Program-made: the position numbers and the translations under genes
Notes under the pieces: generated by a model
Told to the model about the DNA's origin: nothing
Seen by the model: only the letters and a program-made list of their open reading frames with translations
Database searches by the model: none
Part shown: one piece after another, positions 1-9,531 of the stretch
Position numbering within the stretch: position 1 is the first letter of the stretch
Layout: the number at the start of each line of letters is the position of its first letter
Source of the DNA: Sulfurospirillum sp.
GTDB taxonomy: Bacteria > Campylobacterota > Campylobacteria > Campylobacterales > Sulfurospirillaceae
Direction of reading: 5' to 3'
Assembly (NCBI GenBank): GCA_016744795.1
Contig: JADGDR010000001.1
Span: forward strand, 124,001 to 188,000
DNA length: 64,000 nt

Positions 1-49
1 TAACTAAACCTACTATCACCAAACCTAAAATTAGTGTCAATTTCTTCAT
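1..49 (-). CDS. Start of an exported protein gene (cut by window edge)
   Basis: The first 16 codons of a minus-strand gene are visible: MKKLTLILGLVIVGLV, a lysine pair followed by a hydrophobic run, as in an N-terminal signal peptide or membrane anchor. A ribosome binding site (AGGAG) sits at about 55-60, overlapping the stop codon of pyrF, so this gene is probably translated in the same ribH-nusB-pyrF operon. The rest lies outside the window and no function can be given. Confidence 0.6.
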   Translation of the reverse strand, partial: MKKLTLILGLVIVGLV

Positions 50-58
50 AATTATCTC

Positions 59-742
59 CTAGATATTTTCTATTATTTTTTGTGTAACTCCAAGTGGATC
101 ATTTGATTGATATATAGGACGTCCAACTACTATAAAGTCAGACATTTCTTGTTTTGCAGTAGCTAAGTCAGCCACTCGTTGCTGGTCTCCCACACTCTCC
201 CCAAATGGACGAATGCCAGGAGTCAAAGTCAAAAAGTTTTTTGTTGTATTGCTTTTTATAAGCTGACTTTCAAAAACAGAACAAACTACACCATTTAACC
301 CACTCGCATAAGCATCTTTAGCAAACTGTTTAGCCTTTGTGTCTATACTCTGTGCATATACTTCACTAAAAGAAGCTTCGTCAAAACTAGTTAAAGCAGT
401 AACTGCTAAAACTATAGGAGGATTTTCCATACCACTGAGCCTATCCATAACCATAGTCATCGCTTTTTTACCACTCGAAGCATGAACATTAAACATATCT
501 ACGTCAAGTCTAGCCATAGACTCAGCAGCGTCCGCCATAGTATTTGGGATATCATAAATTTTCAAGTCTAAAAAAATTTTAAAATTTGGATTTATAGCTT
601 TTAGCTCTTCTAAAAGAGACTTACCATCTCTAATGAACGAGCGAAGACCAACTTTTAACCAAACGTCTTCATTTTTCAAAATTTTTGCTAAATCTAAATT
701 TTCTTTAGAAGTGGGTAAGTCTAAAGCTACACATAATTTCAC
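59..742 (-). CDS. pyrF: Orotidine 5'-phosphate decarboxylase
   Basis: Converts OMP to UMP in the last step of de novo pyrimidine synthesis, in the cytoplasm. The catalytic DLKIYDIPNT block (D59, K61, D64) is intact, followed by the late VVGRPI phosphate-binding loop near residue 205. The 227-residue length is normal for the short bacterial family. It begins two bases after the nusB stop and forms an operon with ribH and nusB. This ribH-nusB-pyrF order is the one I recall from Campylobacter jejuni. Confidence 0.96.
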   Translation of the reverse strand: MKLCVALDLPTSKENLDLAKILKNEDVWLKVGLRSFIRDGKSLLEELKAINPNFKIFLDLKIYDIPNTMADAAESMARLDVDMFNVHASSGKKAMTMVMDRLSGMENPPIVLAVTALTSFDEASFSEVYAQSIDTKAKQFAKDAYASGLNGVVCSVFESQLIKSNTTKNFLTLTPGIRPFGESVGDQQRVADLATAKQEMSDFIVVGRPIYQSNDPLGVTQKIIENI

Positions 743-744
743 GA

Positions 745-1149
745 CTATTTTTCTTTATTTTTCATAATAGCATCTAAAACGCCATTTATAAATTTTGGAC
801 TTGTATCATTACATAGTTTTTTTGCTAATTCAATTGCCTCATTAATAACGACTACATCATCAAGCTCACTATGAAGAATTTCATACGCTCCTAGTCTTAA
901 TATCGCTCTTTCTATATTACCTATTTCACTAAGATTCCACTCTTTTAAATAACTATTAATAACTTCGTCTACACTTGCAATATTTATTTTTATACCACTA
1001 TACAGCTCTTTTGCAAACACAAGTTGATTATTTCTTATTTTTTTCTCTTCAAAAAGCTCATCTGCGAACTTATCAATTCCTTCATTTCCTATGTCACTTG
1101 CGTAAAGAAGTCCTACTATACTCTCTCTTACTTGATGTCTTGTTGCCAA
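745..1149 (-). CDS. nusB: Transcription antitermination factor NusB
   Basis: A small all-helical RNA-binding protein (134 residues) that works with NusE/S10 in rRNA antitermination. The N-terminal ATRHQVRESIVGLLYASD is typical of NusB (R..ARE.A...LY), and the C-terminal half carries the family's DVVVINEAIELAKK and FINGVLDAI blocks. Length is normal. It sits between ribH and pyrF with gaps of 9 and 2 bases, which indicates one transcript. Confidence 0.94.
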   Translation of the reverse strand: MATRHQVRESIVGLLYASDIGNEGIDKFADELFEEKKIRNNQLVFAKELYSGIKINIASVDEVINSYLKEWNLSEIGNIERAILRLGAYEILHSELDDVVVINEAIELAKKLCNDTSPKFINGVLDAIMKNKEK

Positions 1150-1158
1150 CTTTTATCC

Positions 1159-1623
1159 TTATAAATTCTTATATAAACTTACCATCTCGATAAGCCCTGT
1201 CATTACTTCAAAGCCTTTGTTTCCTGCTTTGCTTCCTGCTCTCTCTATTGCTTGCTCTATTGTATCAGTCGTAAGAACTCCAAATACAACTGGAACATGA
1301 TATTTCAATGCACAACTAGCCACTCCCTTAGTAGCCTCAGCCGATATATAATCAAAATGAGGAGTACTTCCACGAATAACTGCACCAACACAACAAACAG
1401 CATCATACTTTCCACTTGCTAAGACTTTATCAAGTGCTAAAGGTATCTCAAATGCTCCTGGAACTAAAATCAAGTCTAATTTTTTTTCATCTCCACCATG
1501 ACGCAAAAATGAATCTTTTGCACCTTCTACTAATCTGTCAGTTATAATATGGTTAAATCTTGCATTTATTATTGCTATCTTTTCACTTCCATCTAACGAA
1601 AGTTTTCCTTCTATAATTTTCAT
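1159..1623 (-). CDS. ribH: 6,7-dimethyl-8-ribityllumazine synthase
   Basis: Condenses the ribityl-uracil intermediate with dihydroxybutanone phosphate in riboflavin synthesis and forms a hollow cytoplasmic shell. Family blocks are visible in order: IINARFN near residue 20, [10 protein letters not shown] near 55, [14 protein letters not shown] near 80 with the catalytic histidine, and [17 protein letters not shown] near 115. Length (154) is normal. It is first in the ribH-nusB-pyrF unit. I saw no FMN riboswitch in the short upstream gap (1624-1696), which it shares with a divergent patatin-like gene. Confidence 0.96.
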   Translation of the reverse strand: MKIIEGKLSLDGSEKIAIINARFNHIITDRLVEGAKDSFLRHGGDEKKLDLILVPGAFEIPLALDKVLASGKYDAVCCVGAVIRGSTPHFDYISAEATKGVASCALKYHVPVVFGVLTTDTIEQAIERAGSKAGNKGFEVMTGLIEMVSLYKNL

Positions 1624-1696
1624 TTTATTCCTTACCTAGTATTTTTCTCATTATACTATCATTTTGGTAAAAAAAACATTGTGATATAATCTATTT

Positions 1697-2479
1697 ATGA
1701 TTAAAAACTTTAAAACTAACAACTTTACTTTAGTGCTATCAGGCGGAGGAGCTCTAGGAATAGCTCATCTTGGCATAATTAATGATTTGGAATCAAAACA
1801 ATTAATACCTTCACAAATCATTGGTACAAGTATGGGTGCTATTATTGGGGCATGCGTAGCTATAGGAATGAAAGAAAAAGATATTTTTTTATTCTTTGAA
1901 AAATTCTCAAATATTTTCAAACTATTAAAATTTTCATTTTCTGGTAATTCTATAATTAAAAGTGATAAAATAGAAAACATGCTAAATGGCATTTTTTTAG
2001 ATATGAAAATTAAAGATGCAGCAATACCACTAAAAATCATAGCTACAAACTTACACAGTGCAGATGTAAAAGTTTTTGACTCTAATGATGATATAAAAAT
2101 CAAAGATGCTTTACTAGCAAGTATCGCAATACCAGGAGTATTTGAAGAACAATATATAAATAATGCAATATATGCCGATGGTTTTCTTTGCGAAAATCTT
2201 GGAGTATCTCAGGCTTCATATGACAATGTTTTAGCTATTGATGTACTTGGCAAAAATTCTTTTGAAGAAAAAATGCCAAACAACATGTTTAAAACAAGTA
2301 ACGTTCTAGAAATGTTTGAAAAATCTATGCGAATTCTCATTTACAATCAAACAAAAACTACCTTAAAAAACTCTACAAAAAATATCTACCTTATTGAACC
2401 CAACACAAAAAAATATAAAACTTTTCACTTCCATAAATATAAAGAGCTAAGAAAACTTGGATTAAATTTACTTAAATAA
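1697..2479 (+). CDS. Patatin-like phospholipase
   Basis: A 260-residue patatin-family lipid acyl hydrolase. The oxyanion loop GGGALG is at about residues 16-21, the nucleophile serine in GTSMG is near residue 44, and the catalytic aspartate of the DG pair is in YADGFL near residue 155. It has the short form of the family, with no signal peptide or membrane segment, so it should act in the cytoplasm, probably on phospholipids or acyl esters. It is transcribed against its neighbours and lies between ribH and kdsA, which are adjacent in Campylobacter as I recall, so it may be an insertion. The substrate cannot be read from the sequence. Confidence 0.85.
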   Translation: MIKNFKTNNFTLVLSGGGALGIAHLGIINDLESKQLIPSQIIGTSMGAIIGACVAIGMKEKDIFLFFEKFSNIFKLLKFSFSGNSIIKSDKIENMLNGIFLDMKIKDAAIPLKIIATNLHSADVKVFDSNDDIKIKDALLASIAIPGVFEEQYINNAIYADGFLCENLGVSQASYDNVLAIDVLGKNSFEEKMPNNMFKTSNVLEMFEKSMRILIYNQTKTTLKNSTKNIYLIEPNTKKYKTFHFHKYKELRKLGLNLLK

Positions 2480-2481
2480 TT

Positions 2482-3282
2482 TTATCTTCCAAGACTATTT
2501 TGAATTACCTTTATGTCTTCAATTGTTTTGCCAAAATCTTCAAGATTTAGCATATTTGGTCCATCGCAAAGTGCTTCACAAGGATTATCATGAGTTTCAA
2601 AGAAAAATCCATCTACTCCAATAGCAGCTGCCCCTCTTGCTAATGGTGCTACAAATTCTCTTTTTCCGCCACTTGTTCCACCAGCCATTCCAGGCATTTG
2701 CACTGAGTGAGTTGCATCAAAGATTACAGGAGCGAACTCATTCATAATCATAAAGCTTCTCATATCAACTACTAAATTACCATAACCAAAGGTACTTCCT
2801 CGCTCAGTTAACCATACTTTGTTAGCACGGGCTACTTCTTTGCCCTCTTCCATCACACCACGAGTTTCAAGTACTTTTTTTACAGAATATCTCATATCTG
2901 CTGGGTTTAAAAACTGTCCTTTTTTAATATTCACAACTGCATTAGTTTTAGCAGCTTCGACGAGTAAATCAGTTTGACGACATAAAAAAGCAGGAATTTG
3001 AAGAACATCTGCTACTTCTGCCACAGATTTTGCCTGATCTGGTACATGAATGTCAGTCAAAATCTGATAACCAAACTCAGCCTTTACCTCATCAAGAAGT
3101 TTTAATCCTTCATCAATTCCTGGTCCTCTAAAACTATCCAAACTTGTTCTATTTGCCTTGTCAAAACTAGATTTAAAATAAAAATCTATACTTTTATCTT
3201 CATGATACTTTACTAATTTTTCAGCCACTGAAAATAACTTATCTCTACTCTCTATAACGCAAGGTCCTGCTATTAAAATCAT
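2482..3282 (-). CDS. kdsA: 3-deoxy-D-manno-octulosonate 8-phosphate synthase
   Basis: Condenses phosphoenolpyruvate with arabinose 5-phosphate to give KDO-8-phosphate for lipid A core synthesis, which implies a Gram-negative envelope. Family motifs seen are [12 protein letters not shown] near residue 36, the ILTDIH block near 75, FLCRQTDLL near 95, and [19 protein letters not shown] near 200. Length (266) is normal. It is convergent with the patatin-like gene with only two bases between the stop codons, and it stands apart from ribH. Confidence 0.95.
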   Translation of the reverse strand: MILIAGPCVIESRDKLFSVAEKLVKYHEDKSIDFYFKSSFDKANRTSLDSFRGPGIDEGLKLLDEVKAEFGYQILTDIHVPDQAKSVAEVADVLQIPAFLCRQTDLLVEAAKTNAVVNIKKGQFLNPADMRYSVKKVLETRGVMEEGKEVARANKVWLTERGSTFGYGNLVVDMRSFMIMNEFAPVIFDATHSVQMPGMAGGTSGGKREFVAPLARGAAAIGVDGFFFETHDNPCEALCDGPNMLNLEDFGKTIEDIKVIQNSLGR

Positions 3283-3369
3283 ATTTTTTCCTAGTATTTA
3301 AAATTGTATAGATTATAGCAAATACTCTTATAACTTTAGGTAAATAGAAATATTTATTAAAATTTATTC

Positions 3370-4242
3370 TTATTTTTGCTTTGCAACTAAAATACCACCA
3401 ATTACAACTAAAATTATTCCAAAAGTGCCCATTAAGTCTGGAAATGCATCACCCATGAGTACACCAACAATAAGCGAAAAAAGTATGTTAGAATAACTTA
3501 CAGCTCCAACTATACCTGCCTTTGCTATGCCATATGCTTTTGTCATATATATCTGTGCCACTGTTGCACTTGCTCCAACACCTACAATATAAACCCACAT
3601 TTTAAAATCAGGTACTATAAAAGTAGCCTTTAAAAACTCTACATGTAAAAAATCATTAAATACTATTAGAAGAAGTGGACCTATGGTTCCTGTTAACATA
3701 AAGGAGAGTACTATTATGCGAGTATCGTAGTATTTTTTTAACTCTTTTACGCTTGTATATGCCAAAGCTGCTCCAACACCACTTAAAAGTCCTAGCATAT
3801 CTGTCAATTCTAATTGAAAACCATTTGGCTTCATAATAAAAATCATACCAACAAAACCAATCAAAAGTGCCACTACTTCTTTGCGCCCAAGTTTTTCTTT
3901 TAAAAACCAAAAAGCAAAAAGTGCTGTAAACATAGGTGAAGTTCTCGAAAATGTCATGGCGTCAGCTAGTGGTATGTGTGCAATATTATAAAAAAATGCA
4001 ACTAAAGCTATAAAGCCCATAAGTCCACGAAAAAAGAGTAAAAAAGGTTTTCCTCCTACTTGCTTTACAGGCATTTTTAAAAATGTAATCCCTATAAATA
4101 TAACACCGACTATGTTCCTAAAAAAAACAACTTCTAGCGAATCCATTGAGCCACTTAATTCTTTTGCAAAAGCCCCCATAATGGCAAAACAAAATGAAGC
4201 AAAAAGCATATACCATACACCAATATTAACCGACTTAATCAA
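3370..4242 (-). CDS. EamA-family (DMT) transporter
   Basis: An inner-membrane protein of 290 residues with about ten hydrophobic segments in two EamA repeats, the usual layout for the drug/metabolite transporter superfamily. The conserved FWFLKEKLGRKEVVALLIGF block closes the first repeat near residue 120. The C-terminal IILVVIGGILVAK closes the second. Substrate is unknown; exporters of amino acids, nucleotides or metabolites are all possible. It overlaps the upstream DUF3108 gene by 8 bases, so the two are probably translated from one message. A TACATGTA copy lies in the gene at 3640. Confidence 0.82.
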   Translation of the reverse strand: MIKSVNIGVWYMLFASFCFAIMGAFAKELSGSMDSLEVVFFRNIVGVIFIGITFLKMPVKQVGGKPFLLFFRGLMGFIALVAFFYNIAHIPLADAMTFSRTSPMFTALFAFWFLKEKLGRKEVVALLIGFVGMIFIMKPNGFQLELTDMLGLLSGVGAALAYTSVKELKKYYDTRIIVLSFMLTGTIGPLLLIVFNDFLHVEFLKATFIVPDFKMWVYIVGVGASATVAQIYMTKAYGIAKAGIVGAVSYSNILFSLIVGVLMGDAFPDLMGTFGIILVVIGGILVAKQK

Positions 4243-4969
4243 TCATCTCTCCTCTTATGTCTCCAAAAAACAATACATCTTTAAGTATCGCTTGTTGGCA
4301 AAGTCCATCGTCTCTTAAATTTAACAAAAGTTCACCTTTGTCACTCGAAAATATATCATCATTTACTATTACTCTCATCAAATGTCCTTTCTTCCAATCA
4401 AATTCATCCTTTACATGTAAAGGTTTTATGTCTATGCGACCATCGGTTTTGTTTGCACCAACTGCATAAAATGTTGAATCACTTGTTACTTCTAAACTAG
4501 GTAACATCTTTTTAAAGTTAAAAAATAGAGAAAGCAAGTCATTTGAGGCATAATAGTCTCCTACTTTTTCCTCAAATTCTCTACTCTCACCTTTATATTT
4601 TGTCTTTTGTACATGTAACTCTTTTGTCTCATGTGAAAAAATATACTTTCTTATGTCTTTTTTTAGTACAGTCTCCCCAACACTTGAACTATACCTTTGT
4701 ACTGTTTTTTTATAATAATCTGGAACTAAAACTCCATCGTTAACAACTCCAACACTTTCATACCACTCTTCTCTCTCACCACTAAGTAGATTTGCCATAC
4801 CTGTTGTTTTTGCATGGATGGTTATTTTATAATTTTGATTCTCTACATGTAGATTAGTTTTTGCAATTCCAATTTGCCCAAATATACCAAAAGATACTTT
4901 GTACTTGGCACTAATGTCAGTAGCAACAAGTGAAGTTACTAAAATAAATAGTAAAATTACATGACCCAA
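4235..4969 (-). CDS. DUF3108-family exported protein
   Basis: A 244-residue protein with an N-terminal hydrophobic signal (MGHVILLFILVTSLVATDISA) and no later membrane segment, so probably periplasmic or outer-membrane associated. The YKVSFGIFGQIGIAK start and the following beta-rich pattern (TTGMANLL, YYKKTVQRYSSS) resemble DUF3108 proteins as I know them. The function of that family is not established. It is the first gene of a two-gene unit with the EamA transporter (8-base overlap). Three TACATGTA copies lie inside it (4412, 4610, 4844). Confidence 0.65.
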   Translation of the reverse strand: MGHVILLFILVTSLVATDISAKYKVSFGIFGQIGIAKTNLHVENQNYKITIHAKTTGMANLLSGEREEWYESVGVVNDGVLVPDYYKKTVQRYSSSVGETVLKKDIRKYIFSHETKELHVQKTKYKGESREFEEKVGDYYASNDLLSLFFNFKKMLPSLEVTSDSTFYAVGANKTDGRIDIKPLHVKDEFDWKKGHLMRVIVNDDIFSSDKGELLLNLRDDGLCQQAILKDVLFFGDIRGEMID

Positions 4970-5049
4970 AGTTATTCCTTATTATAAGTATATTTTATTA
5001 TATAGAAAATTGTGTTAAAATTCGTTTATATTTTTACAAAGGTCATTTA

Positions 5050-6126
5050 ATGAAAGAACTGTTAGAGTACACAATATTTGATATAAAAGCTACCGATATC
5101 ATCATATCCATAGCCATACTGTTTATCGCTTATTTTTTCAAAGTACAACTCTCAAAAATAATTCTTAAAAATTTACAGCTATTAACATCAAAAACTAAAA
5201 CTAAACTTGATGACAAATTATTAGATATTATTGAACCTCCTTTAAAGTTTTCAGTACTTGTACTTGGATTCTACTTAGCAGAACAATGGATAAATATAGA
5301 AGGTTTTAGAGTAATCGCGACTAGCATAGAAAAAACACTTATAGTATTTACTATCTTTTGGACACTCTATAGAACTATAAATGAGTTTTCGTATATTTTT
5401 ACAAAATTTTCATCTAAGTTTGGCAAAAACTTAAGTGACGATATATCAAATTTTATAATCAAATTTTTAAAAGTAATTATATTAATTATAGGTGCTATGA
5501 CCATACTAGAAGGATGGGGCATCAATGTTGGTGCTTTTGTAGCATCTTTAGGTCTTATTGGTATGGCATTTGCCTTAGCTGCAAAAGATACAGCTGCAAA
5601 CTTGTTTGGATCTTTGGTGATTTTTACTGATAAACCATTTAAAAAAGGTGATTGGATTTTGACTCCAGATGTAGAAGGTACTATTGAGAGCATAGGAATT
5701 CGTTCAACAAGGGTAAGAACTTTTGCCCAAGCGCTTGTAAGTGTACCAAATGCAGTCATTGCCAACTCAGCTATCACCAACTGGTCAAAAATGGGTAAAA
5801 GAAGAATCAAAATGAGACTAGGACTTACCTACTCAACCAATACAACTCAAATGGAAAATATATTAAAAGAACTCAGAGAGATGCTTAAAAATCATCCTGA
5901 TGTCCATAACAGCACAATCATGGTTCATTTTGACAAATTTGAAGATAGTTCACTTAGTCTGTTTTGTTACTTTTTTACAACCACAACAAAATGGGCAGAG
6001 TACTTAAGTGTAAGAGAAAACATTAACCTAAAAATGATGAAGATAGTAGAACAAAACGGAGCAGGATTTGCATTTCCAAGTCAATCAATTTATGTTGAGA
6101 GTATGCCTAAGAATGAGATGATTTAG
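5050..6126 (+). CDS. MscS-family mechanosensitive channel
   Basis: Inner-membrane channel of the small-conductance mechanosensitive family, 358 residues. Hydrophobic segments occupy roughly residues 15-35, 70-90, 100-120 and 138-155. The pore-lining helix follows with alternating Gly/Ala (GAFVASLGLIGMAFALAAKDTAANLFG, residues about 158-184, read in parts). The beta-domain signature FKKGDWI and VPNAVIANSAITNWS follow, then the cytosolic alpha-beta domain. Its TAG stop shares a base with the GTG start of the TolC gene, so translation may be coupled. Role would be relief of osmotic pressure. Confidence 0.9.
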   Translation: MKELLEYTIFDIKATDIIISIAILFIAYFFKVQLSKIILKNLQLLTSKTKTKLDDKLLDIIEPPLKFSVLVLGFYLAEQWINIEGFRVIATSIEKTLIVFTIFWTLYRTINEFSYIFTKFSSKFGKNLSDDISNFIIKFLKVIILIIGAMTILEGWGINVGAFVASLGLIGMAFALAAKDTAANLFGSLVIFTDKPFKKGDWILTPDVEGTIESIGIRSTRVRTFAQALVSVPNAVIANSAITNWSKMGKRRIKMRLGLTYSTNTTQMENILKELREMLKNHPDVHNSTIMVHFDKFEDSSLSLFCYFFTTTTKWAEYLSVRENINLKMMKIVEQNGAGFAFPSQSIYVESMPKNEMI

Positions 6127-7442
6127 TGAAAAAAGTTTTTATATTTTTAGCATTTGTTTCACTACTAAATGCAAATATTAACATAAAAAATGCTTGGCAA
6201 AAAGTTCTACATGTAAACCAAGGACTCAAAGCCTCCCAAGCCGAAGTAGACTATGCAAAAGAGCTTAAAAATGCTACTGATTATCTGTATCTTCCTGAAA
6301 TTAGTGTAAGTGGAAGTTATACAAGACTTGAAAAAGAGATAGCAATAGAAGATGAGATAAACCTTGGTGCTACTAGCATACCACTTCACCTACCTCTTCA
6401 AGACCAAGATGTTTTTATGTCAAGTTTGTCAGTTCTATGGCCAATTTATACAGGTGGAAGAATAGATGCCACAAGTGATATATATGCAGCCAAAGAAAAA
6501 GAAGCCGAAGCAAAACAGCATATGCAAAAAGACAAAACATTTTTAAAACTCATAAAAGTTTACTATGGAGTTGTAATGAGTGAAGAACTTCTAAACACCA
6601 GACTAGAAGCCCAACATGCCCTAGAACTACATTTCAATAATGCAAAAAAGTTAAAAGAACAGGGGCAAATAGCAAATATAGAGTTGCTAAATGCCCAAGT
6701 TAAACTAGACTCTGCAAGAATACAAACAACAAAAGCTCATCATAAACATGAAATTACTAAACTTGCTCTTAAAGATATGCTTGGCAGTAAAGACTTACCA
6801 ACTTCTCATCTTTTTATAGATAGTAACTTAGAAGATGAAAAAAAATACGAACAGCAGATGCTAAGTAACTACGCTGGACTTGATGTAATCAAATCAAAAA
6901 AAGTCCAAGTAGATTCACACATAGTTATTGAAAAAGCGGCATTCAAACCTACATTTTTTGCATTTGGAAACTATCTTTTGTACAAAGATGACTCACCCAT
7001 TATGGACATGACGCCTAATTGGATGGCTGGAATTGGTGTAAAGTTTAACATCCTTTCACGTGAAGGTAAAAGTGAAAAACTCTCAGCTGCAAAGCTAATG
7101 AAAAACCGTTTAGCACATACGCTAAACCAAGCACAAAATGACCTTTCACTCTTGGTAGAAAAAACCTATAAAGAGATGCTTCAGTATAAAATAGAATATA
7201 AAGCACTAGATTCATCTTTAGCTCTTGCTCGTGAAAATTTGCGTTTAAGAGAATTGGCTTTTAAAGAGGGACTTGCAACCTCAGTAGACGTGGTAGATGC
7301 TCAAATGTTTCTAACAGGGGCAAAAACAAAAAGACTAAATGCAATATATAATTACGTTCAAAAAATTTCACAACTCGCAGTTTTAAGTGGGGATAGTGAA
7401 CTCTTTTTTAAACTTGAACAAACTTCTATGGAGATAAAATGA
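6126..7442 (+). CDS. TolC-family outer-membrane efflux protein
   Basis: A 438-residue TolC-type outer-membrane channel. The N-terminus (MKKVFIFLAFVSLLNANINI) is a signal peptide. Two long helical repeats follow, each with the family pattern of coiled-coil heptads and an LPEISVSGSY or FKPTFFAFGNY beta strand. The start is GTG, chosen because it overlaps the TAG stop of the MscS gene. Its stop overlaps the HlyD start in ATGA. It forms the outer part of a tripartite exporter with the next three genes. Confidence 0.9.
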   Translation: MKKVFIFLAFVSLLNANINIKNAWQKVLHVNQGLKASQAEVDYAKELKNATDYLYLPEISVSGSYTRLEKEIAIEDEINLGATSIPLHLPLQDQDVFMSSLSVLWPIYTGGRIDATSDIYAAKEKEAEAKQHMQKDKTFLKLIKVYYGVVMSEELLNTRLEAQHALELHFNNAKKLKEQGQIANIELLNAQVKLDSARIQTTKAHHKHEITKLALKDMLGSKDLPTSHLFIDSNLEDEKKYEQQMLSNYAGLDVIKSKKVQVDSHIVIEKAAFKPTFFAFGNYLLYKDDSPIMDMTPNWMAGIGVKFNILSREGKSEKLSAAKLMKNRLAHTLNQAQNDLSLLVEKTYKEMLQYKIEYKALDSSLALARENLRLRELAFKEGLATSVDVVDAQMFLTGAKTKRLNAIYNYVQKISQLAVLSGDSELFFKLEQTSMEIK

Positions 7443-8413
7443 ATAAAATACTAATAATAATTTCTGCGCTTATAGCAGGTCTTATCCTTTGGGTTGGAGC
7501 TACTTTTTACAAAGCATATCAACCAAAACCACTAAACTTACAAGGAGAAATAGATGCACAAACCTACAATATTTCTTCAAAAGTAGCAGGTCGTATTAGC
7601 CAAATAGATGTCAAAAAAGGCGATAATGTAAAAGTTGGTGATTTTATTTTTTCAATAAATTCAGATGAAGTCAAAGCTAAACTAAAACAAGCCATTGCTT
7701 CAAAAGATGTGGCAGAGGCAGTCAAAAACAAAGCAGATAGTGGGGCAAGAATCCAAGAAATTGAAGCTGCAAAAAGTCAATACCAAAAAGCAGAAGCTGC
7801 GCAAGAACTTATGAAAATCACATATAAGCGTATTAAAAAGCTTTATGACGAGGGTGTTCTTTCAGAACAAAAACATGATGAAGCCTACACAAGACTACAA
7901 GCCTCAAAATACACATCAAATGCAGCAAAACAACTCTACATTATGGAAAAAGAGGGAGAAAGAAGTGAAGACAAAAAAGCTGCTTTAGCTAAAGAAGAGG
8001 TATATGCTGGAAAAATAGATGAAGTAGAATCTTATGTAAAAGAGCTTAACCTCTATTCGTTTCACAATGGTGAAGTTACTTCTGTTTTAATTCATGAAGG
8101 AGAACTTGCTCCAACAGGCTTTCCCGTAGTCACATTAACAGACATGAATGACTCATGGGCTAGATTTACCGTAAGAGAAGACCTACTTCCTAGATTTAAA
8201 AAAGGTAAAAAGTTTAATGTAAAACTGCCTGGACTTAGTAATAAAACTTACGAGTTTGAGGTCACTTTCATCTCAGTTATGGGAAGTTTTGCTGTATGGA
8301 AAGCCCCACAAGCAGGAAAAGGCTTCGATATGAAAAGCTTTGAAGTACACATGTACCCTACAAAACCAATAAAAGACCTAAGAGTTGGTATGAGTGTTCT
8401 TTTAGAGTTATGA
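7439..8413 (+). CDS. HlyD/YbhG-type membrane fusion protein
   Basis: A periplasmic adaptor of 324 residues. A single N-terminal membrane segment (about residues 4-24) is followed by a lipoyl half (VAGRISQIDVKKGDNVKVGDFIF), a long helical hairpin rich in Ala, Lys and Glu (about 75-200), and the second lipoyl half (NGEVTSVLIHEGELAPTG). It is coupled to both neighbours by ATGA overlaps. It should link the two ABC-2 permeases in the inner membrane to the TolC-type channel. Confidence 0.9.
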   Translation: MNKILIIISALIAGLILWVGATFYKAYQPKPLNLQGEIDAQTYNISSKVAGRISQIDVKKGDNVKVGDFIFSINSDEVKAKLKQAIASKDVAEAVKNKADSGARIQEIEAAKSQYQKAEAAQELMKITYKRIKKLYDEGVLSEQKHDEAYTRLQASKYTSNAAKQLYIMEKEGERSEDKKAALAKEEVYAGKIDEVESYVKELNLYSFHNGEVTSVLIHEGELAPTGFPVVTLTDMNDSWARFTVREDLLPRFKKGKKFNVKLPGLSNKTYEFEVTFISVMGSFAVWKAPQAGKGFDMKSFEVHMYPTKPIKDLRVGMSVLLEL

Positions 8414-9531
8414 TAGATGCTTTTAAGTTAGAATTACAAGAGATAAAAAATTCATTTTTTCTTCTCTCTTTACTTACATGGATTCCGCTTGTAAGTTTTT
8501 TAACCATCATTTTCATATTTCACGATGGAGTTGTAAAAAACTTACCAATAACAGTAGTAGACTATGACCAAAGCAATATTTCACGTCAAATCATAACACA
8601 AATAAATGCAAATCAAACCTTACATGTAACAAAAATACAAACTAGCTTAAAAGAAGCAAGTGTAGATATTTCGGCTAGCAAAATATATGCAACAGTAGTT
8701 ATACCAAATCATTTTAAAAGGGATATTTTACAAAAAAAAGAACCTCAGATAACAGCTTTTATAAATGCTCAATATCTTCTTATAGGAAAGATGATATATT
8801 CAGCACTGAACACTACACTAAGCCAAAATTCTGCAAATATAGATTTTGTATCAAATTTAAACCAAAATGGGCAATACTCTACTGCTAAAAACTACACATC
8901 TCCTATAAATACCCAAATAACCCCATTTTTCAATACTTATCAAAACTATTTTTTGTTTCTAGTTTCAGCGATTATCCCTACGATTTTACAAATACTTATT
9001 GCTTTATCGATTATAATATCCATAGGAAAAACATTTAAAGAAAAAAAAGAAAAAGACTTTTTCAAAAATGGCATAGTTGCATCACTAATAGGAAAAACAC
9101 TGCCTTACACTTTAACTTATCTTGCTTGGGGAATTCTCTTTATTCTTTACATGTATGGGTTTGAACCTTGGAAATTTCAAGGCTCATTTGCAATAACTTT
9201 TTTAGCTATGCTTCTTAATATCTTGGCTTATCAAGGAGTAGCTTTAAGCTTTTTTGTATTAAGCTTTCACTATGTTAGAACACTTAGTTTAGCTACTATC
9301 TATACTGCACCTGCTTTTGCTTTTTTAGGTATAACTTTTCCTGTGAATAGTATGTCTAAATTCGCTCTAATTTGGCATAACCTACTGCCCATCTCACACT
9401 ACTTAAAAATTCAGATTGCACAAGCTAGTTATGGCGTACCTGTTAGTGAAATGGTACCACTTCTTGTAAATTTACTTATGTTCTTACCTCTATGGATTTT
9501 TGTTATATTTAAACTAAGGCAAAAAATATGA
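8410..9531 (+). CDS. ABC-2 type exporter permease (first of two)
   Basis: A 373-residue ABC-2 membrane protein: one N-terminal transmembrane segment (about 17-37), a periplasmic domain of about 130 residues (VVDYDQSNISRQI at its start is typical of the YhgE/Pip or YbhS/YbhR class), then five more segments from about residue 175. ABC-2 permeases need an ATP-binding partner, but none is encoded in this operon. ATGA overlaps join it to the HlyD gene and to the second permease, so the two permeases probably form a heterodimer. Confidence 0.87.
   Translation: MIDAFKLELQEIKNSFFLLSLLTWIPLVSFLTIIFIFHDGVVKNLPITVVDYDQSNISRQIITQINANQTLHVTKIQTSLKEASVDISASKIYATVVIPNHFKRDILQKKEPQITAFINAQYLLIGKMIYSALNTTLSQNSANIDFVSNLNQNGQYSTAKNYTSPINTQITPFFNTYQNYFLFLVSAIIPTILQILIALSIIISIGKTFKEKKEKDFFKNGIVASLIGKTLPYTLTYLAWGILFILYMYGFEPWKFQGSFAITFLAMLLNILAYQGVALSFFVLSFHYVRTLSLATIYTAPAFAFLGITFPVNSMSKFALIWHNLLPISHYLKIQIAQASYGVPVSEMVPLLVNLLMFLPLWIFVIFKLRQKI

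Noticed and set aside
3656-3910. 84-codon minus-strand frame inside the EamA transporter gene
   Set aside because: It lies fully within a well-supported transporter in another frame and has no recognisable domain or ribosome binding site.
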